Positions 1 to 13,037 are shown, counted from the first letter of the stretch. The stretch: 64,000 bases of DNA from Gonapodya prolifera JEL478 (GCA_001574975.1 KQ965737.1:784288-848287); one strand, 5' to 3'. Notes: generated by a model not told the origin, from the letters alone. A program made the numbers and translations.

Positions 1-773
1 CGCAACTCAACTTGCTGCTCTTCTCCGTCCTCTTCACGGTCAACATCGCCATGTCGGCCATTTCCATGTCGCTGGTATCGCTGACATTCCATCAGATCGT
101 GCGTTCGCTCGGGCCCGTTGTCACGCTGGGCCTTGAGTGGCTTCTCGGCGTGCCGCTGCCCTCTTCAGGAACGATGGCGTCTCTCGCCATGGTGGTTGTC
201 GGAGTGGGGTGCACGAGTATTGGCGACATCGAGTTCTCTTCGTGGGGCGCACTGCTGACAGTGGTCAGCGTCTTACTCGCATGTGTGAAAGGACTGGCAA
301 CCAATCGGTTTCTCGTCGGACCGAACAGACTTGGAGAGAGTGATCTTCTCCAGCGTATGTCGGCTCTTGCCGTCCTCCAGTGCGTATGTGTTGCATGGTG
401 GGTGGGTGAGTTGGACGGGGTCGCGCAGTGGACAGCCAGTGCGGTCAAGTCGGCCGAGCCGATTCGACTCCAGATTGGCTCAATGAACGTTTCAACGGTG
501 CCACTGCCACTGCCGGTCCCCTTTCTGCACCTTTTGAGCAACTCCATTCTTGCTCTTCTTGTCAACTTGTCGTCGTTCGGCGCCTCCCGGCACCTGGGCC
601 CGGTGGGGTCGTCTGTTGCTGCTAATGTAAAGCAGGTGGCAACTGTAGTGGTGGGAGTTGTCGTGTTCCACTACAGCATTAACTCTTGGATAATTGTTGG
701 GGTTGCTTTGACGATATGTGGTGGCTGGATGTACGCACAAAACAGGACCGCTGAGAAGAAAAAGAAAGAATAG
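1..773 (+). CDS. TPT/DMT-family sugar-phosphate or nucleotide-sugar transporter, C-terminal part
   Basis: The reading frame is open from the window edge, so the N-terminal part and the start codon lie outside. About 255 residues remain and end with a lysine-rich tail (AEKKKKE). The segment carries roughly five to six hydrophobic helices and the TPT-family pattern FTVNIA..S.SL..V.FHQIVR near its beginning. A later stretch with HLGPVGSSVAANVKQV resembles the conserved substrate-site region of this family, and the lysine-rich tail is typical of Golgi/ER nucleotide-sugar carriers. The family exchanges triose-phosphates, nucleotide sugars or related anions across organelle membranes. The substrate cannot be read from the sequence. 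No intron is needed in the visible part. Confidence 0.8.
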   Translation, partial: QLNLLLFSVLFTVNIAMSAISMSLVSLTFHQIVRSLGPVVTLGLEWLLGVPLPSSGTMASLAMVVVGVGCTSIGDIEFSSWGALLTVVSVLLACVKGLATNRFLVGPNRLGESDLLQRMSALAVLQCVCVAWWVGELDGVAQWTASAVKSAEPIRLQIGSMNVSTVPLPLPVPFLHLLSNSILALLVNLSSFGASRHLGPVGSSVAANVKQVATVVVGVVVFHYSINSWIIVGVALTICGGWMYAQNRTAEKKKKE

Positions 774-1107
774 AAATAGAGTTGTGATGTCAATTTGACT
801 GCACATGGCCACGAGGAGGGCTGGACGGTACTTAAGTTGTGGCACATCAGAAAAGGCAATTCACCAAGCAACCCCCCTCGATAGCTCGGCGGAAAACTCC
901 TCACGGAGTGTTTTATGCTCTCTTGCGATGGCGGTGTCACCAGGACCGTTGCGACGAGATTCCGGGCGGTGGGGCGGACGGTGGCTGACTGAGGAGGAAG
1001 GGGTTCTTCGATGGCAAGGAGGACGGCGCCATCATACAGAGTCGAATGCGGAGAATCGACCGGAGAGGAGGAAGAGAAGGAGCGCAGGAAGCGAACGAAA
1101 ATCGACA

Positions 1108-2772
1108 ATGGACCAGCTAATGATGTCGGCCACATCCCCATCCCTGTTCCCACCACCATTCGATTCCGTCGTCGGCCGACCCCGTAATAGCCCGAAAGAA
1201 CTTTTTGGAGCAACAAGATTATATACTCAACTTTGCCTAGTATTGGCCATCCTTGCCGTTCTCGCTCCGGCATTTTCCGATGCACAGTCGCAAACCTCAA
1301 CCAATGGTTGCGCCTGCCAGTCGTACTGCAACATATTGGACGCATATTCGAAAACCCAACCAATTTGCCAAACACTCGCAAACTGTGGGTCTCAGATTTC
1401 TGTGTCTGGGGTGACCTTTTGGGGTGATACATGTGCTACGGTACGTTTTTTCTGTTGTGCTACCTCTCCTCTCAAATGGGACTTCGAGCACACTGCATTG
1501 GTGCGACTGTGTTGGGTGTCCCTCTGTGGAAGTCGAAGCGTGAAGTGGGCAAAGACTTTCAGCTGTATTAAGAGTCTTCTACTTGCAGATTGACGCACCG
1601 ACTCGTACAGACACGGGCGCGGCTCTCAGTACCGCATCAGTCAGCCTTGCAGCAAACTATACAGTTCCTGCAGATCCAAACAACACGACAAACATCGACT
1701 TCGGTGACGGACTTTCGTCAGGCGCTGTCGCCGGTGCCGGCGGTGGGATTTCCTCTGATTTCGGATTAGTACGGACGCTCATCGTAGTCGGAGCGACCGC
1801 ACTTCTGTGCGCATTTGTGGCTACTGTGGTGGGATGGTGGTATATCCGACAGCGGAGACCTCTGGCACTGTATCACAGTGTGCTTCCAATGTCGAAGAAT
1901 GCCGACGGCGAATCGACTGGATCCACGGACGATGGACCGAGTCGCACAAAGCGAATTTGGGACAAGCTGGGGCTCGGCAGTGGCTCTGCCGAGGAATCTG
2001 TCGGCTCGCGGTCGCCCTCCGCCACGTTCATACCAGTAGATTCCAAAAGCCCTCCGCCTGAACTACCGAGTGGAAGCCGACAAATGCTTCCGCCGCCGTC
2101 GATATCATCCAATCTGCACCCTCTCTCGATCAATAGGGACGGTTCTGTTTTGGATGACGTTTCAGACTCCTCAAGCTCCGTGCGGAACGGGAAGCCAAGT
2201 TCCCCTCGCGGTGTAGCACCTTCACCCACCCCTTCAGCACGCCGCGCACGCCTCGCCGACCTCATCGCGCCAGTTCCTCGAGGGGCGTTTACCCCAGGAC
2301 CCGGGTCTCATTCTGAATCGAACTTGAGCTCTCTGGGAAGCAGTGGGGCGTCATCAGAATCAGAGGGAGAGTCTGGCTCACGATTTGGAGGCCCCCATGC
2401 ACCAGTTTCCGATCGAGTGACCTCCACTGTGGGACCACCAGGTCTCTCACAAGCACGTAAGAGCGCTCTCGGAAAACCTTACACTGTTATCTTACCGCAC
2501 AAGGTGGGTTTTTTGTGTGGATTGTTTTCGCTTATGCGGATGTGTACCAATGATTCTTGGCTTGCTCCTCACAGCCACATGCTCCAGATGAAATAGCACT
2601 CAGGCGTGCCGATGCAGTCTTCATTTTTGAAGTGTACACTGACTCGTGGGCATATGGCTTGAATGCCAGTACCGGTCGGGAGGGTATTTTCCCCATGAGT
2701 GCGGTGGCACAAGTTGGTGGAGTTGGTACGGCAGGACCGGCACCTGGGGGTAGTGGGGTGGTTTTTCAATAG
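1108..2772 (+). CDS. Single-pass membrane protein with Cys-rich ectodomain and C-terminal SH3 domain
   Basis: Three exons are inferred. Exon 1 starts at the ATG at 1108 and has a signal-like hydrophobic stretch (LCLVLAILAVLAPAF), then a short six-cysteine domain (NGCACQSYC to GDTCAT). The first intron runs from about 1440 (gtacgt) to about 1589 (ttgcag). Exon 2 holds a Ser/Thr-rich stalk, one membrane helix (TLIVVGATALLCAFVATVVGWW), and a long Ser/Pro-rich cytosolic region. The second intron (about 2502-2573) lies inside the SH3 domain, whose end carries DEIALRRAD, WAYGLN and GIFPMSAV. The architecture recalls fungal plasma-membrane sensors such as Sho1-like or wall-sensing proteins, but it has one membrane helix rather than Sho1's four. 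A role linking the wall to signalling is inference. Confidence 0.75.
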
Positions 2773-3069
2773 AGCATGATCATGATTAGTGTCATAGCAA
2801 ATTGTCTGTCAATGATTAATAATCTTCGCAGTTTCACCAAAATTCATTTCTTCGGTCCGCAGTTTTCCGTCACAGCCACCCTGCTGAGGCCGGGTTGGCC
2901 CAACGCACATACACGGCGACCCATCTTGGGAAATGACGGAACAGACGGAACAGGCACGTGGATTTGGAGACGATTGATGACGTGTCCACTCATCCGTGTC
3001 GTCTGCTAGGTCTCGCTCATCAGTTCCTCACATGATCACTTGGTGGAGGAACCCGATGGCGCTGCTAAA

Positions 3070-5999
3070 ATGCGCGAATCGGAATCCCATCTGGACTTGC
3101 AGCTGCACACCATCGATCGCAAGCCAAGTAACACGGAAGCCCCACTGCTGGTCGACACTGTAATGAGCATTCCAAAGAAGGAAAAGGACGCGGACGATGT
3201 CACCCAGCCAATGTTACTGGGGGGGAAAAGCATACGAAAACGTGCACCAAGCGGAACGAGAACACTCTGGATACTCGTGGGCAGTGAATATACTCGTCGA
3301 TTCGACACGACCTTCTTTCGTTGTTGAATGCTGTTCCTCCCCATTACAGTTTCAGTTGTACTACTATTGACCAGTGCCGCCCTAATTGTCGTATTCATGC
3401 TACGACTACGAACAGATCGAACTACGACATCGGATCCTGGACTGGAAGGAGCGCAATTATCAACCACACTTGCAGCCACGACGACGACGACCAGTTCCGT
3501 AATTACCTCCACCGCGCAATCAGTCCCAGCAACTTTCACAGGAAGATGTGGTGCCAAATTCGGGAATGCTCTGTGCCGTACGAATGCGTGATTTACGGCG
3601 GACAATTGTAGTCTTTAACATCTGTTTTCCCTTTTCTCCTTTCAAATGCTTTGAATCGTCAGCCACTGTTGCAAGCGACATAACAAACGGATTTACTCCT
3701 TGGTGTGCACATATTTTTCGCTGGCTTCCTTTGCCACTAGCTGATCAAGGATTGCTTTTTCACAGTTGTGGTGCAGATGGCTATTGTGGTGACTCATACT
3801 TTTCGTGTGGTGTGGGATGCCAATCAGGATGTGATTCATTCACACCCGCAACTGATCTTGCTAACTCGGGGACGTTCACACTCGCGGGACGGAGCGGAGT
3901 CCCGGCCATGCACGTCATCCTCGTTCCAAAAACAAATAATGTCATCATGTTGGGTAAACAAGAATTGACCACAGAAGTTCGACTCGCAAATGGTGAGCTC
4001 TATACTCCAATATGCACCACTGGTCTTATCAACGATTCCTCTTCTTGAAGGGGGTTATGGATACAGTGCGGAATGGGATCCCGCCACCCGCAGTCTCCAG
4101 GCATTGGGATACAAGTCAAATGCGTTCTGCTCAGGAGTTAGTCAAATGCCGGATGGCCGATTGCTCTCGGTGGGAGGGAGTTTGCGTACGTATGGAATCC
4201 TTTCCGAGCCAAATTCATCTGATGTCAACGGAACCCGTAGGCAACAACGATGACTCGGTGGAGAGTGGATACGAAGGTATCCGTATCCTAACACGTCCGT
4301 GTAATAACGGAACAGTGCCCTGTGACTGGGCGGAAACTGCGGACATTGGTCAACTTCAATCGGCGCGGTGGTATCCCTCTGTCGTGAATCTCCCGGACGG
4401 ACGAATGGTGAGTCCCCAAGTATGGTCTGCATTGCTTTCATGCGTAACTATTTATACCGTCCCGACTGCAGTTCGTCATTGGAGGGATTCAACAATATGA
4501 CCAAGGTGTCGTCATAAACAAATTGACCAACAACCCCACTTACGAATTTTATCCGCAAGTGAGAGTTGCTTCTGGTTGCCTTTGGTGCATTTGAGAGTAA
4601 CATCGGATTTTGTGGTAGCGACCTGCCGGAAACTTTCCATTGGATTTGCTACAAGCTCCTACAGTATTTCCATTTCAAATGTATCCACACGTCCACGTTC
4701 TAAAGAGTGGTCGACTATTTATTATGGCCGGCTTAAGCAGCATCATATTAGATCCGATCGCCAACAAGGTGATTTCTATCCTTTTTGCCGTTCATCGTGC
4801 GGGACACTGAGCACTCATTACAACCAACAGGTCGTTAAGAATCTCCCAGACCTTCCCGGTATGAGGCCTTGTGACTTACATTGACATTGCTCTGTCCAAC
4901 ATGTTATCACACGCAGGGATATTCCCCAGAACCTACCCCAGTGTTGGAGCTGGAACTTTGTGAGTCTCGTTTGAGCATAACATTTAAACGCAAGAGTGAC
5001 TTGAACGCCCCATTTCCTAGACTTCCTATTTCTTTCTCCGACAACTACACATCGCACTTTATGGTGTGTGGAGGCGGACACCCGGACCTTTGGATCGAGC
5101 AGTCAGCAACTGATAGCTGTGGAATAAGTGAGTCTTATTTTGTGTGTCAAATGTGCGAATCGATTCACCATCGATGATTTTTGCTTCATCAAGTCACTCC
5201 CGAAGCGGCAAACCCCGTGTGGGACACGTCAGAGTCCATGCCGCAAATTCGTGTAATGGTTCACCCCACCCTCCTACCGGATGGCTCAATCCTCTTTATA
5301 AATGGAGCGAAGAAGGGACACCAAGGATGGGAAGTTGCGAAAGATCCAGTATTCGCACCGGACTTATTCGTTCCAGGTGCACCAAAGGGAAAACGCTGGT
5401 GGACGCTGAAGGCTTCGTCAATCGCAAGAATGTGTGAGTGCCGGTGTCACTATGAGAAGGAATACAAGTAACTAATCGACAAACAGATCACTCGATTTCT
5501 CAACTTATGCCTGATGCAACGGTGCTGGTGACTGGCTCCAACCCACATAACAACCCAAATTACACTGATCAGTATCCGACTGAGTACCGGAATGAGATCT
5601 TCACTCCACCGTACCTTTTGTCTGGCAAAACAAGACCCACTCTTACGGGGGACCTTCCTGCGGCTGTTGCGCCTGGCGATACCTTTACGATCAAGGGTAC
5701 GTGGGACACCACGAAGTCAATACAAGCCGGTTTCTATTTTCCGGGTGGCGTTACGCATGCCATGCACATGAGCACGAGACTTGTTTTTGTGAGTCAAGAG
5801 GAAACGCCTGTCCCCTTGTTTTTCCACGAGTGCCAACAGATACACTTTGAAGGCTCCCATCGCAGTTCAATCGGGTAATTCGCTCCAGGTGACCACTCCC
5901 CCCAACAACAACATCGTCCCACCCGGGTACTACGTGCTTTACATTGTGAACAACGGAGTCCCGAGCGTTGGCAAATGGCTGCAGATAAAGCAAACCTAA
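3070..5999 (+). CDS. Membrane-anchored copper radical (glyoxal) oxidase with CBM18 chitin-binding module
   Basis: This is a multi-exon gene with at least eight short introns. The first in-frame ATG is at 3070. An N-terminal cytosolic region is followed by a single hydrophobic helix (SVVLLLTSAALIVVFML, about 3352-3405), as in a type II membrane protein. A Thr-rich linker leads to a chitin-binding type-1 module split by an intron (3588-3765): CGAKFGNALC, then CGADGYCGDSYFSCGVGCQSGC. The catalytic part follows with galactose/glyoxal oxidase signatures: MPDGRLLSVGG, a segment with VCGGGHPD, RVMVHPTLLPDGSILFINGA, LMPDATVLVTGSNPHNNP, and the C-terminal DUF1929 region (TEYRNEIFTPPYL, THAMHMSTR). Enzymes of this type oxidise aldehydes or alcohols and release hydrogen peroxide. 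Chitin binding plus a membrane anchor would place that activity at the cell wall. Confidence 0.85.
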
Positions 6000-6150
6000 A
6001 TCTCTGAATACTTCGCTCAAGTCGATGTTGCATTCATCTTCTCGCTCCCATCGTTTCCTATGTTTTTGTCTCGTTGGATACCGTACAAAACGAATTAGTT
6101 CATCAGTGCGATATATTATGTAAAGCATTGCACAGCAACACATTAAGTTA

Positions 6151-9100
6151 CTAGTGGTCATTAGAGGACAGATCTTTTGATACAGATCGAAATCTATGTT
6201 CTACTTTGCCTTTGATGCGCAGGCTATCGAAATGACTCCGAGAACTTGCCGGAGAAACGTTAGACTCTTTCCGCCGGAAAGGAAGAGAAAGAGAAGGTGT
6301 GCTCGTCGCTCCATGAAGATCTTCAGTGATCGAAGATTTGGGTCCAAGTTCATCAGACGAGGCCTCAAGGTCATTGGTCGATTTTCGATGCTTTTTTTGC
6401 TTGCGAATCTTGTCGAAGATCTGAACGTCAGATAAATAATATTTTAGCACGAAGAAGAATTGTACAAACGCTGTCTGTGCATACCTTGGTGATCAGAGAG
6501 ACTGCAGGGGACAAGGCGAGCTCCACCTCCTCGCTGGTGACATCTTCTCCCCACACTGTGCAGTTCTCTTCGGTAGTGATCAGTTGATGCGAGCCTCCTT
6601 CTGTAATCCACTCGTGGACCCGAATATTGGGCAGCTTAATCCGTGTTTTGGGATTCTTGTCTAACATTCGTGACAGAAGATCACTGAGCGGGACACTGAG
6701 GCATTCGGAAATGATAAGCGGCTCCATTTCAATCTTTCGTGCGAGCTCAACGGGGTTCGCGTCTTCAAATGGGGCGTGGCCGTGGACGAAGCAGAAAAGT
6801 GTGACACCAAGGGACCAGATGTCAATAGCTTTGCCAGCAAGATTCTGATCTTTGCTACCTAAGATGAAGCAAAAATTGCAATTTTCCATTGCCTTCGTAG
6901 ATCTGGGATTTGGACTCACTTGAGAACACTTCGGGAGGAGAAAATGCAGGACTCGCGTTTCTGTCTTGAATCTGTGCATCTTCTTCCTCCTCCCGAAACA
7001 TGTGTGAAATGCCAAAGTCTGCAATCTGAACAGTTCCGTCGTGCCTCAGAAGAATATTCTCTGGTTTGATATCACGATGAATGATTTTCTTGTAATGAAC
7101 TGTTGCGAAGTGTGAGACAAACACATTGACTTCTCAATGCCGTATTAGACTCACGGAACTCCAACCCGAGAAGTATATCTCGAAAATACTTCCTCGCCAG
7201 TTCTTCTGTAAATGGTCTAACTGGTTCTCCCAGCTGGATCTTCATAACAGCGCCGTACTCGCACAACTCAAACACTATCAATTTCGTTGAAGGCAGACTA
7301 GCGTGAGAGCAAACCAGTGCAGAGCTCACCCATGTAAAGACTGTCGTCTCTCGCGTCATCCAACACTTCGACGAGTTGGTTGATGTTGGGATGGTTGCTC
7401 AGTTTTTTCAATATTGCAACCTCACGCTTCACGTTCTCCATCCACTGAGGCCCCGAAACGGACTCCACGCTCACCCCAGAGGCGGGCTCGGCAATACTTC
7501 TCACCGGGCTACCTCCATTACTGGCGCTCCATCGAAATTTTCGTCGGAGGCGACTTTTGGATATTACCTTGCAAGCGTAGTACCTTCCTGCCTCGTGGCT
7601 GTACGCCAAGACTACCCTCCCGTAGCTTCCTGAGCCGATCTCACGCAGCAGTTCGTACTGATTCACCGCTCCATGGGACGTAACGCACCCATCATGAGTC
7701 AGGACCATGTGCGGACTCGTCGATTTGGCGTATATGGTGCAAGTTTCCTGTGCGGGTGCGGAGGGACGTCGACGAGGCCTGTATTGTCGGGGGAACTGGT
7801 TGGGGTTGACAGAGCTCGACGCTCGTGCCGAGCGGAATGGCGACAGTTGTTCCTCAGATGATGGTTGCACAAGCTGTGGGTCGGCCGACTGAGATCGAAC
7901 TCGAAGAGGGGACGGGGAAGGCAGGTTTGATGGGCCACCGGATCCTCGATAAAATTGCGGAGTAAGAATGGAGACTCGTCGAGGAGATGGGGGAGGGTGC
8001 ACGGAGGGTCTCCGTGAGGCGGGTCGGAGAGCGGAAGCACGTCTCGTTGGTGACACGAGATTTGAGTCTCCTGGTGGTTTAATTGATGCTCTGCGTGAAA
8101 TGTCGGCGGTGATGGAACTGGAAGAATGTGAGGACCGGATGGGTGTGGGGGGTGCTGATGAGGTCCGCGATGGGTTGGGGGGTGTATTGGAGGATGGTAG
8201 AGATGGTGTCGGCGCTGATCCTATACGGGCAAGAGCACGCAAAGATGACAGAAGGCTAGGTGATCTTAGAGACGGGGCGATAGGTGGCAGGCCTGTCATT
8301 GACTGATTCGACCGATTCGAGTCCAGATCCTGCTTCGACTCCGACTCAAATCGTACTGTCCTTCCATCGCTCTCAAGTTGCTCCCATTCCGTTCCCTCTC
8401 CTTCAAAATCATCCTCGCCCGACCCTTCTTCGGCCGCCATCCTCGCCACGCCTTCCACCAACTCCTCTTCCCTCCCGCTGCCTAGACTCGCAACGCTCAT
8501 AAGGAGCTCCTTCTCCACTGGGGAAAGAGATCGCAGCACAGATCTAGTGAGCTCAAGGAGGCTGGGCGTCCGTGATGGTCGGCCAGTTCCTTCACCCCGC
8601 CCAGCTAAGTCCCCCACGGATCGAGATCCCCTCACCCGTCCACTGCCCCAACTGGACCCTTCATTTTGATTTGGTACGGCCAAGAAACCCACACTCCCTA
8701 TGCGCCGCCGTGGGACAATAGGCGGTGAGTCTGGTTGGAGGGCGATAGGGTTTCCCTCCGGTCTGGACAAGGGAAGGAGTGGAGCCGAAGATTTGCGGAC
8801 TGGTGGAGGTGGAGGTGGGGGCTCGGGAGTCTGAACACGCACGGCGTCCGAAAGGATAGAGGGCGAGGGAATAGTCGATTGGAGTGGCGATTCTGCTCTT
8901 TCTGGGCTCAATTGCTCGGATTCGGCCGCATCACTGCCCTCTCCTCCAACCCGAGAGTCCACTCTCAGCGTATTCAATCGAAGTCCTTGCGTGACCAGCC
9001 GCGATTCCCTCCGAGACGCTTTTCGTTCGGCGTCATAGACTGTTTCCTCGCTCCACGCACCGGTGTCATCGATGCGAGAAGGAGGGGGAGCGGAATCTGA

Positions 9101-10194
9101 TGGCGAAAGCGAGAAGGAGGTGGATCGCTCCCCCCCATAAGATGCACGGCGGCCACGCGAGGTGTGTACTGCAATACAAAGGGACTCCCCGAGGGGGGCC
9201 GCTTCCATGTCAGAGTATTCGGTGGGAGGAGTGTCCAAGGTGTCATCAGACTGAGTGTTTTCGCGGTCACCGGTTCGAGACGAGTCCTCGTGTTTGAGGT
9301 GATGTGAGTCTCCGATGCGGAGAAGCTCGTTGGGTTCGAGAAAGGGATCCGGGGATGGGGTCCATAATGGTATTCGAGGGACAATGTCGACAGAAGAAGT
9401 TCTCGGAAGCGGTGGGAGGTTCGAGGTATCTAAATGAAGACGAGGCGGTTGGGTAGAGAAAGGGAAAAGGAGAACGTGCGGTGCGGGGAAGTGGATATTC
9501 GTTACAATGAGAGAAGTGTCACTACTAGCACCTTACCTTCAGCGACTGCAAGGCTTGCACCACTACCCATGGGAACCTGTATTTGCTGCGAGCTGCCATA
9601 GCCCTCGCTTTCGTCTTCTGCGAGCTCTTCAAAATGAATCGCTAGGCTCGAGGACCGTTTCCGCAAATGCGGGAATGGTAAGGATTGGCGAATGGCTTTG
9701 AACGTAGCCCGCACGAATTCAAGAGTCCGGTTTCTTCGCTTCGGATCCCTAGCAGATGGCGTTTTAGCTTCCTGGTGCGGAGGAGAGAAGTCCCATACTG
9801 CTTGAGGTGCCTCCAGCGAATGAACATCCTCCCGCGAGCCTCGAAGCTCCATTTTGCGACTTGAAGAGTCCGCCCCTCTTTCATTGCTTGCGTTCGGCTC
9901 CGCCGAACCTGCGAGCTCGACTTCCTTTTCATTGTATGATCCCCAATGTTCAAGATTCTTCTCCCGCAAAGGAGAGTCGGCAGTAACCGCCCGGAGTCTT
10001 CTCCCGTACAGAGAGTCCATTGTAACGGATGAATCGACGATACTGGCAACCTCTGTTGAGACCGCACGAGTCTTTCCTGCTGAAGTTGTCTCAACCATTC
10101 CCTTGCCAGAACACATCTCAGCGTTGAGCGACATGGCAGCAGCTTCCACTGCAGTGGGCCGATGGTGGCTGGGCTGCCATTGGATGTCGCCCAT
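6151..10194 (-). CDS. CaMKK/Elm1/Sak1-like Ser/Thr protein kinase with long disordered N-terminus
   Basis: The coding sequence begins at the first in-frame ATG (10194) or in an upstream exon, since the frame stays open to about 10271. Exon 1 ends at a GTAAGG donor near 9533 and joins at about 9430 (catttag) to a large exon that is Ser/Pro-rich for several hundred residues. The catalytic domain follows across short introns: glycine loop IGSGSYGRV, catalytic lysine in [17 protein letters not shown] in IADFGIS, SPPE in place of APE, and [12 protein letters not shown]. The spacing and the KSRLRRKF insertion after the lysine are typical of CaMKK-type kinases, which act upstream of Snf1/AMPK. The C-terminal tail is basic and Ser-rich. 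The SNF1-activating role is inferred from family likeness only. Confidence 0.8.
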
Positions 10195-10569
10195 AAAAGT
10201 GTCTGCGAGTCCAAGTCCAATGGGGGTGGTTTGAGTAGGTGCTTTGGTCTCCGCAGGCAATTCGCGCAATTCCTGTACCCTCCATAATCCTACTCAGAGA
10301 ATACGCCCACTACAAAAGTGGGGCTCAAGAAGTTGTACTTGGAACGCATGTATTTAACTTTGGAAACGCCGTCAGCCCGCGGAGCTTGATCACGACCTGT
10401 TAATGCGACTTCATCTTTCCATAAATTAGGCCCAGTTGATATGTCAATTTGTGAGACAAGTTATGGATTTGAATTATGCTACTGAGTGAGAGGGTCATTC
10501 AGGTGGGTCCACACTAGTGGGTCTTTCCCGACACACCTATGCCCTGTCTCTGTTCCCCTCTGCCGCGAT

Positions 10570-10590
10570 AGCATCCACTATAAAAACTGC
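10570..10590 (+). promoter_or_regulatory. Possible TATA element upstream of the WD40 gene
   Basis: The motif actataaaaact lies about 25 nt before the ATG at 10603. It matches a TATA consensus. The short distance would leave almost no 5' leader, so the next in-frame ATG at 10633 could be the real start. Confidence 0.3.
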
Positions 10591-10602
10591 AGGGCTGTTG
10601 GG

Positions 10603-13037
10603 ATGCGCAAGAGCGACGATCTCAGACCTGCGATGACGTTCGAGAGGGTGGATTCGGGCGAAACAGGATCCACGACGCAGGGTGGATCCGCTGTTCTCTC
10701 GGGCACTGGCGCCTTTGCTGCTCCTTCCAGTGGAAGTGAGGCCTATTTGAGGGAGCAGGTGTGTCGTGCTCATCCTCATGCTACGTGTTTCTCTTTATTT
10801 ACATTGGTCATGACTCTATCCACGACTCTCCCACGCGCACATCTGCTTGTTCGTTTCATCCTTAAAGATTGATAAGCTCTTCAAAGAGAACAAGACTCTC
10901 CGCCACAAGTACGACCTCTTGGAAAGAGAGAACGAGGCTCTGAAACAATCTCTCTTCGACCTGACCATGCGATACAATGTGGAGCTTGCCAGCGCCCGCG
11001 CCGCGGCAGGGACCAACTCCAACAGCAAATCTTTCCTAAAGTTGGACCTAGGTGGACCGGACGGCGTCGCCACGGGGCAGCAACCCGAAGCCAGCCCCGC
11101 TTCCACCACCCCATCCACGTCAGACCAACGGATGCGAACTCCTCCTTCTCCCACATCACCGCCCGCATACAATCAACCTCCTACCTCACCCTCTTCTGCG
11201 GTAGTGCCGAGCGGGGGAAGTCGGTCCCCCCCCTCGAACGCCGCGACGTCAACGCAGGTCCCACTCGGAATCGAAGCCCAGCCCAATCGAGCTTCCAGTC
11301 CGCGCCCGGAGCGTAACTCCGGGTCAGTCAAGTCGAGAGCAATCAGCCTGGGCCAACTGCTTAATCAATCTCCAGCGTCGGTCGTTGCCGAAGGCGGTGG
11401 TGCATCGAGGGACCCGCAAACGGAATCCGCCGCCGGCCGATCATCGCCGCCGGCCTTCCGCCTCACCACCTCGCCTTCTCCCTTACCGCCTCACCGCCAA
11501 TCCTCCTTCTCTTCGTCAAGCGCTGTCCTATCTCTACTGCCTTCGACACCTTCCATTCCATCCACCACTCCTTTCTTACCCGCCTATGATCTGAAGCGCC
11601 ACTCTGGCGCCGTCTTCGCTGTCAAATTTTCTCCCACCGGCCGCCTCCTCGCTACAGCCGGCTTTGACGCACGGTTGTGCTTGTGGGACGTGGCGGACAG
11701 TCCCGATCGAGAACCGCGCGAATGGTGGTCAGCCACGAGGGGCAAATCCAACGTGGCTGACGTAGCGTGGAACGCCGAGTCAACCTCCGTGCTGTCGGGG
11801 AGCTACGACAGGATGTGTAGGCTGTGGGACGTGGAACGGGGGCAAAGCGTGGGAGAGTGGAGCGCGGATGGGTTTGTGGGCAGCGTTGCATGGGGTGGAA
11901 CTGGTACGTGGTAAACGGTGTCTTGCAGATGGCATTGGTGGTATTGACAGCCGACACTCGCAGACCAGTCGCTTTTCATGTGCACGACCTCCCGCAAGTC
12001 GCTCCACGTATTCGATCGCCGCACTCCCTCAACACCTGTCTTGACCATGCGAGCTGACACATCACTCTCGTGCTTACTGCCTCTGCGAAGTGGTGATGTT
12101 CTCACGGGAGACATGACTGGGTGCGTAAGAACGTGGGACACCCGCGCTGGGAAACAGGAGGCCGTTTTTCATGTTGATGGAAACGCTGGAGTTACTTGGA
12201 TTGGATGTGCAGAAGGAGGTAAATGCTCGTCGCCGTGAGGTAATACGCCTGCTCTCACCGGTTGCACAAACACCAGAAAATCCCCCGAAGCACTACGCCA
12301 TTTCTTCTCATGACAACGCGCTCCGAGTATACCACTTTTCCTCCGACCAAATTCCCTTCGCGCAACCTACACAGCCCACGTACGTCTTGCGGTCACATCG
12401 GACACGAGGTTGGCCCATCAAGGCTTCGTGGTTCACGGGCAACGTTTCGGAACTTACGAGAAACGTGGACGTGAAGGAGGAGGTGATGAGGGGCGTGGGC
12501 GTTGGAGGGTGGGTTATAAACCTTGCAATTTTCGCTTGTTTAGGCGGTTGTCCAAGCTAATTTGCACTCTTATGTACCACAGAGAGAAACCGCCACCGTA
12601 TGACGCTTACATGTTCCTCGCCACTGGCAGTGGAGAAAATTGCGGCTACGTGTACGGCGTCACAGGTCCTGGTACCCCGGTGACCGAGGATGTGAGCAAA
12701 ACTGCATGAAATGTTTTGTCTATGAGCTGCCTCTGACGACATTGTGCCCAATATCGCGCAGTCCTTCTCGTCCGTGATGACACCCATTCAACGCCTCGCC
12801 TGCCCCTCCGACCGCGCGTACTGCATCGATTTCCAACCTTACCCTCTCACGCAACCCCCTTCCTCCACGAGCACGGGCTCCTCCACTACAACTTTCCCTC
12901 GAATTCGCGCGCCCGCCATGGAAGGCGCACCTGCACAACCACTCGTGGCGGCCGGATGCGCGGACGGTACTGTACGGTTGTGGGGATGGAACGGCGGCGC
13001 TGCCGCCGGATTGGCCGGGAAGCGGGGCCGGTGGTAA
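10603..13037 (+). CDS. Coiled-coil WD40-repeat protein
   Basis: Exon 1 (10603-10758) ends at cag|gtgtgt and exon 2 begins at 10868, giving a heptad-rich coiled coil (LREQIDKLFKENKTLRHKYDL onward) near residues 45-95. A Ser/Pro-rich linker of about 180 residues follows. Then come WD40 repeats: SGAVFAVKFSPTGRLLATAGF..LCLWD, NVADVAWN..SVLSGSYDRMCRLWD, a repeat after the intron at about 11906-11970 (CVRTWDTRAG), and a last repeat ending VAAGCADGTVRLWGW. Several introns interrupt the repeat region. Such proteins are scaffolds. I cannot assign it to a named complex, and an ATG16-like or transcription-related role would be guesswork. Confidence 0.75.

Noticed and set aside
7298-9238. Treating the kinase region as two genes because an ATG-less frame begins at 9238
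   Set aside because: The frame continues upstream to a splice acceptor near 9430 that joins in phase to the exon ending near 9533.
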